IMG/VR virus record: IMGVR_UViG_3300042691_009614
Span: 1 to 24,628 of that record
DNA: 24,628 nucleotides
Source: a virus
Reading direction: 5' to 3' (one strand)
Made by a program: the position numbers and the translations under genes. The notes below the pieces were generated by a model, which worked only from the letters and a program-made list of their open reading frames with translations, did no database searches and was not told the DNA's origin. This document shows positions 22,301 to 24,628 of the stretch, in pieces. Positions within the stretch are counted from its first letter, which is position 1. Every line of letters starts with the position of its first letter.

Positions 22301-24628
22301 GACCTGAAGGTTGTCGAAAGGCGGGTCGCTGAGATGTTCCTTCGTCCAGAGGTTCGTGCCGTCTGGCATAGCACTGAGGCACTTGCTAGGGACTTCTTTG
22401 AGAATTACCTTCCATACATGTCGCTGGACCATAGCGTTCCAGAGCGTCAACTTGGTTCGCAATCCATATGGCAAGAGCACGGCTCATTCAAGCGTGACGT
22501 CATGCATCAAATCGCTGGCTTTGCCAAGAGCCAAGACCTTGCATACGCCAACAGGCCAATGGACGAAATTCCAAGGGGCATGCTTTCTTCAATTACCGAC
22601 TTTAGTATCGGCAGGATGCTCAACATTCAGACTGACGGCACAAATTACAGATACAACCACGAGAACGCTTTCTGGGATATAGCAAGAAACTTCAGCCTGA
22701 GCAATTTTGAAAAGACATCATCTGACGCTGGCGACATCTACAAAGGCAAGATGGGGCACAAAATTGTCTCAAGAAACGGCGTCAACATTGCGTTCGATGA
22801 GAACGGTGAAAAGATTGGCTCCTACAAAACTGTTGCCGAGGTCGAATCGGCATTAGATGATAACTTCACAAAAAGGGCTTCAATTTACCCAGACATTCAA
22901 AAAGAGGGCTTCAACGCTGTTACGAGAATGGCGAATTTCTCGCTCACGAATGTCGATGCGATGGAGTTCAGAAGGAGAATTGTTCAGGAAATGGAATCAG
23001 GCGTTCCTTGGAACCAGACATCAGCAATAAAGGAAGCAATTGGTGCAGACGCTGAAATTCCTGTATGGGCTTACGACGAAATTCTTCACAAAGACCTTAT
23101 CAACTTCAGGGAAAAACTTGAGAACAAAAACGCACCGTTCTCGGTTAACTCGGAACACAAAGTTGCGGCAACCGACGGCCTCCCGAACAGGGAGTTCCTT
23201 AAGTCAATAATGTCCGCACTTAACAATGGCGAAATGCCATCTCAAAGCGGCATTGTCAGCGGCAAGAAAATCGGACTGCTTGTTTATCTGGCGACCACAC
23301 CTGTTGTTGACACTAGGTTCTCGCTTGGGTCTTTGTCTGTTCATAGAGATTTTTACAGAAACAACATAAACCTTGTTCCAACAAGAAATAGAAAGGGCAT
23401 GATGCAACCATCCTCGCTTGGGCCTTATTGCGAGATAGCGGACTCTCTTTCATTCCAAGTCAATTCATCAAGGGTGGCAAGACGTTCGGACGTTAGGCTT
23501 CCGTCTGGGATGCCAGCAATGAGCAGATGGGTTGCTGGAATTGGAGGAGACTCTCCTGTTTACTATTACAAAGCACCATCATACTCTGAGGCGGCGGCGG
23601 AATTCGGAAGCGGAAATTTCCTTAAAAAAGCACAAATCGCCCATATGGAAATGGCGATTAAATCTGGTGCAAAGTGGTTTCTGAAGGACATGACAAACAC
23701 GGACGGCTCAAAAGGTGTTGAGTTGATTCCGATTGGCCCAGAATTCTTTGAGTCAATTCAGCAAGGAAAGTCATTTGCAGATTCATCACTTGTTGCTTTA
23801 GATTCAAACTACGAAATCAAGGATGGAAAATACGTTGATGTTCGTCCATTAGAACTAAACAGAGGTGAAAATTCTGATGGTGTAGACATAACTATGCAGA
23901 AGGCGTCGGAATACGCCTCAAGCAGAATTCCGAGAAAGGCTGGCGATGTTTCAACAACTGCCAGCAAATACTCAACGCCTAGAGAACTCAGGGAAATGCA
24001 AGGGGAAGGGGGTGCAGAAAGGCTTTCGCAACTTCGAAGATACAGCATCAACAACATATCGGAAGATGAGTACGTTGCATCTGGCGTTTCCTCTCAAGTT
24101 TTCAGCAAGCCCAATGGTGCTGAATATTACTTTTCTAACGGACCACTTTTTAAACCAGTTGTCACAAACATAGACCCACAGAAATTCACTACTGAGGACT
24201 TGATGCTTCTTTATCTTAAGCAGAAAGAGGCGGCATTCAAAGTGACTGAGGAAAATCCTCTTATTACTGAAGAAGAATGGAGCAGAAAATTTGCCGAATC
24301 AGAAAAAGAAAAGGTTAAAACCAACGCCGAGGCGTTTATGACGCTTGGATTTGCGGAGTCAGACTTTCTTGTAAGCGGAAACGTGAGTAGTTTTATGAAA
24401 AGGCTCAAGGAGGAGGGCTATTATTTCATAGCAAGAGGTTATGCCAATAACACCCACTTCCAAGCATTCAACAATGCGGGAAGAGTCTCTGATGTTCTTA
24501 CTTGGAACCTTGGCTCAAGGTCTTCGATAGACGGCGAGTTGATTTCAGCAAGGGAAGACTCTCTAGACCCATACGATGTTTTACTTACAAGAAAAATGGA
24601 TGATACCTTTAGCCAAAAAGGGTATGCA
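19355..24628 (+). CDS. Giant internal virion protein with zincin-like domain (3' end outside window)
   Basis: The frame is open for 1758 codons from ATG 19355 to the window edge, in the T7 gene 16 position. Residues 260-365 and 410-475 contain Gly/Ala-rich hydrophobic stretches (VGGALISGGMGYANAKMDG), probably membrane-active. After a strand IRRMTDGAIEIGLNLD comes AHEFHHVLMRD, with H593-E594-x-x-H597, a zinc metalloprotease HExxH motif. A possible third ligand is E711 or E712 in YVSEEFGSYYYS, unusually far away. The remaining 1000 residues have no domain I recognise. Likely roles are cell-wall or envelope-protein processing during ejection, or self-processing. The start lies 2 nt after the previous stop, with an A-rich leader and no Shine-Dalgarno. 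Confidence 0.85.
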   Translation, partial: MEVTDNNGLYSQTLPEEFSPQAPKGVILGSDNKPVIGSTGNPEWDALLAEVPPEQREEVLAKLAAPETPQEIDAKAKADENFVMSYDQFLVWEPWKAEQEGEFWKSLGEGIDAFKESVAQGGKALADDPLGSLAKLPASVTEGFWQATREFVLMAVDSETPDSIVFKLNNVIRNRGTAAERYNGYVEARKTNALSNRLYRGEETLVINKDLISPEVTQVVTWVADPPFLGPAAATFMRGTGKILNTGDMLSKAQMKAQTIYAGVVGGTLKWGAGVPLEAIGGAVSNTIDMGVRKAAGLVEIGTGIAAEDATKFARVAGIGTASAHVAGVSIPYAGPIAAASVGGSILESVGTALRLTGEQIVNQKGYKGVFGYARQALMETEEALKKTNGQLSDKTKIFLRAIDTIEPVLSYSYDIASGAVGGALISGGMGYANAKMDGLGAGLGVGGILGAAGSLTARTILDVSGASRRWREQVQIQFGLENLRKSKPNLAHNWSTVFSHPLGDVMSRLQMGRTFVMAESVIPRYDMKAFYGADSGYADFAKLDPERPDVASFESTDAYTIRRMTDGAIEIGLNLDNLFNPSKKFKGLTMAHEFHHVLMRDTVLGKHYGRLFRETTFGVRDQNGILVQRGLVPTNELIDWARNYSSLQNDFVIRNYLSLVDPDNANDRATINKTKAELIEAVRSYADDLDVGKPTKLSKTQDDLISYVSEEFGSYYYSLWANEKPMEYWLLGGKLEGLKAAMDIAGSAWADHWESRITRHGTMFDFHKLRKGIEVESVFMKDGKRVRVGALDYLLEDLVRASHSLKNNGYIDISNASKSFVDDLTRNGSDELIGFDPKTGRVRIKKAKEIAVEMAARGKEMAKVLDALDPSQRTSIKGPDGVYRGKFSDFEIDTFVQAGLMSGGMAQKIKLLQRARDNWQNGMPNVFETTYFGASMETGVGPNPPRVRGNKVAVKNRRFLLAGLDFAVGEDGTHKFNVRSIDLKVVERRVAEMFLRPEVRAVWHSTEALARDFFENYLPYMSLDHSVPERQLGSQSIWQEHGSFKRDVMHQIAGFAKSQDLAYANRPMDEIPRGMLSSITDFSIGRMLNIQTDGTNYRYNHENAFWDIARNFSLSNFEKTSSDAGDIYKGKMGHKIVSRNGVNIAFDENGEKIGSYKTVAEVESALDDNFTKRASIYPDIQKEGFNAVTRMANFSLTNVDAMEFRRRIVQEMESGVPWNQTSAIKEAIGADAEIPVWAYDEILHKDLINFREKLENKNAPFSVNSEHKVAATDGLPNREFLKSIMSALNNGEMPSQSGIVSGKKIGLLVYLATTPVVDTRFSLGSLSVHRDFYRNNINLVPTRNRKGMMQPSSLGPYCEIADSLSFQVNSSRVARRSDVRLPSGMPAMSRWVAGIGGDSPVYYYKAPSYSEAAAEFGSGNFLKKAQIAHMEMAIKSGAKWFLKDMTNTDGSKGVELIPIGPEFFESIQQGKSFADSSLVALDSNYEIKDGKYVDVRPLELNRGENSDGVDITMQKASEYASSRIPRKAGDVSTTASKYSTPRELREMQGEGGAERLSQLRRYSINNISEDEYVASGVSSQVFSKPNGAEYYFSNGPLFKPVVTNIDPQKFTTEDLMLLYLKQKEAAFKVTEENPLITEEEWSRKFAESEKEKVKTNAEAFMTLGFAESDFLVSGNVSSFMKRLKEEGYYFIARGYANNTHFQAFNNAGRVSDVLTWNLGSRSSIDGELISAREDSLDPYDVLLTRKMDDTFSQKGYA

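Noticed and set aside
1-24628. CRISPR array or insertion sequence
   Set aside because: No regularly spaced short repeats, transposase or terminal inverted repeats were found; the only tandem repeats are the 22-bp pair and the fiber modules.

Overview
The window reads as part of a tailed double-stranded DNA phage (or prophage) genome, most likely a short-tailed podovirus. All protein genes are on the + strand, tightly packed, with many ATGA/TAATG overlaps, and follow the order of a virion morphogenesis module: terminase, portal, scaffold, capsid, head-tail adaptor, nozzle, fibers, then large internal (ejection) proteins. The capsid looks like the SU10/DUF5309 HK97-fold group. The tail end (nozzle, fiber, small gp13-position protein, gp14-position protein, two very large proteins) matches the T7-like order of ejection-core genes. 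The host cannot be named from the sequence. Nearly all start codons lack a Shine-Dalgarno sequence and sit behind A/T-rich or fully coupled leaders, which suggests a host that does not depend on SD (Bacteroidota, some Verrucomicrobiota and Cyanobacteria are known examples; this is inference).

Layout. 1-183: no convincing gene, but several strong hairpins; possibly the 3' part of a structured non-coding RNA. 184-894: eight tRNA genes (Thr-TGT, Ile-TAT, Ala-TGC, Ser-TGA, Lys-TTT, Arg-TCT, Leu-TAA, Gln-TTG), every one with T at anticodon position 34, and a 22-bp tandem repeat between Ser and Lys. 925-1332: a small HTH plus beta-barrel protein (small-terminase candidate). 1404-2267: an unrecognised 287-aa protein. 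2267-3871: large terminase. 3873-4061: a 62-aa MerR/excisionase-like HTH protein. 4058-6235: portal. 6232-6483: small hypothetical. 6484-6606: the largest gap in the operon, a likely control region. 6607-7572: scaffold. 7585-8712: major capsid protein. 8716-10164: three head/neck proteins. 10164-11261: repeat-built fiber-like protein. 11266-11385: 39-aa membrane peptide. 11385-13040: beta-propeller-like nozzle. 13043-14308: second fiber. 14298-14744: acyltransferase-like protein. 14734-15774: internal protein with a CWVAREVYG C-terminal module. 15771-19352: 1193-aa internal protein. 19355 to the end: a giant protein, at least 1758 aa, with a zinc-metalloprotease HEFHH motif, running off the window.

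How it works together: the terminase motor packages DNA through the portal into a procapsid of capsid and scaffold proteins. The adaptor, nozzle and fibers complete the neck and tail. The last genes probably form an ejected core that crosses the host envelope. The tRNA set would support translation of A-ending codons. No replication, lysis or integration gene is visible, and no CRISPR array or insertion sequence.
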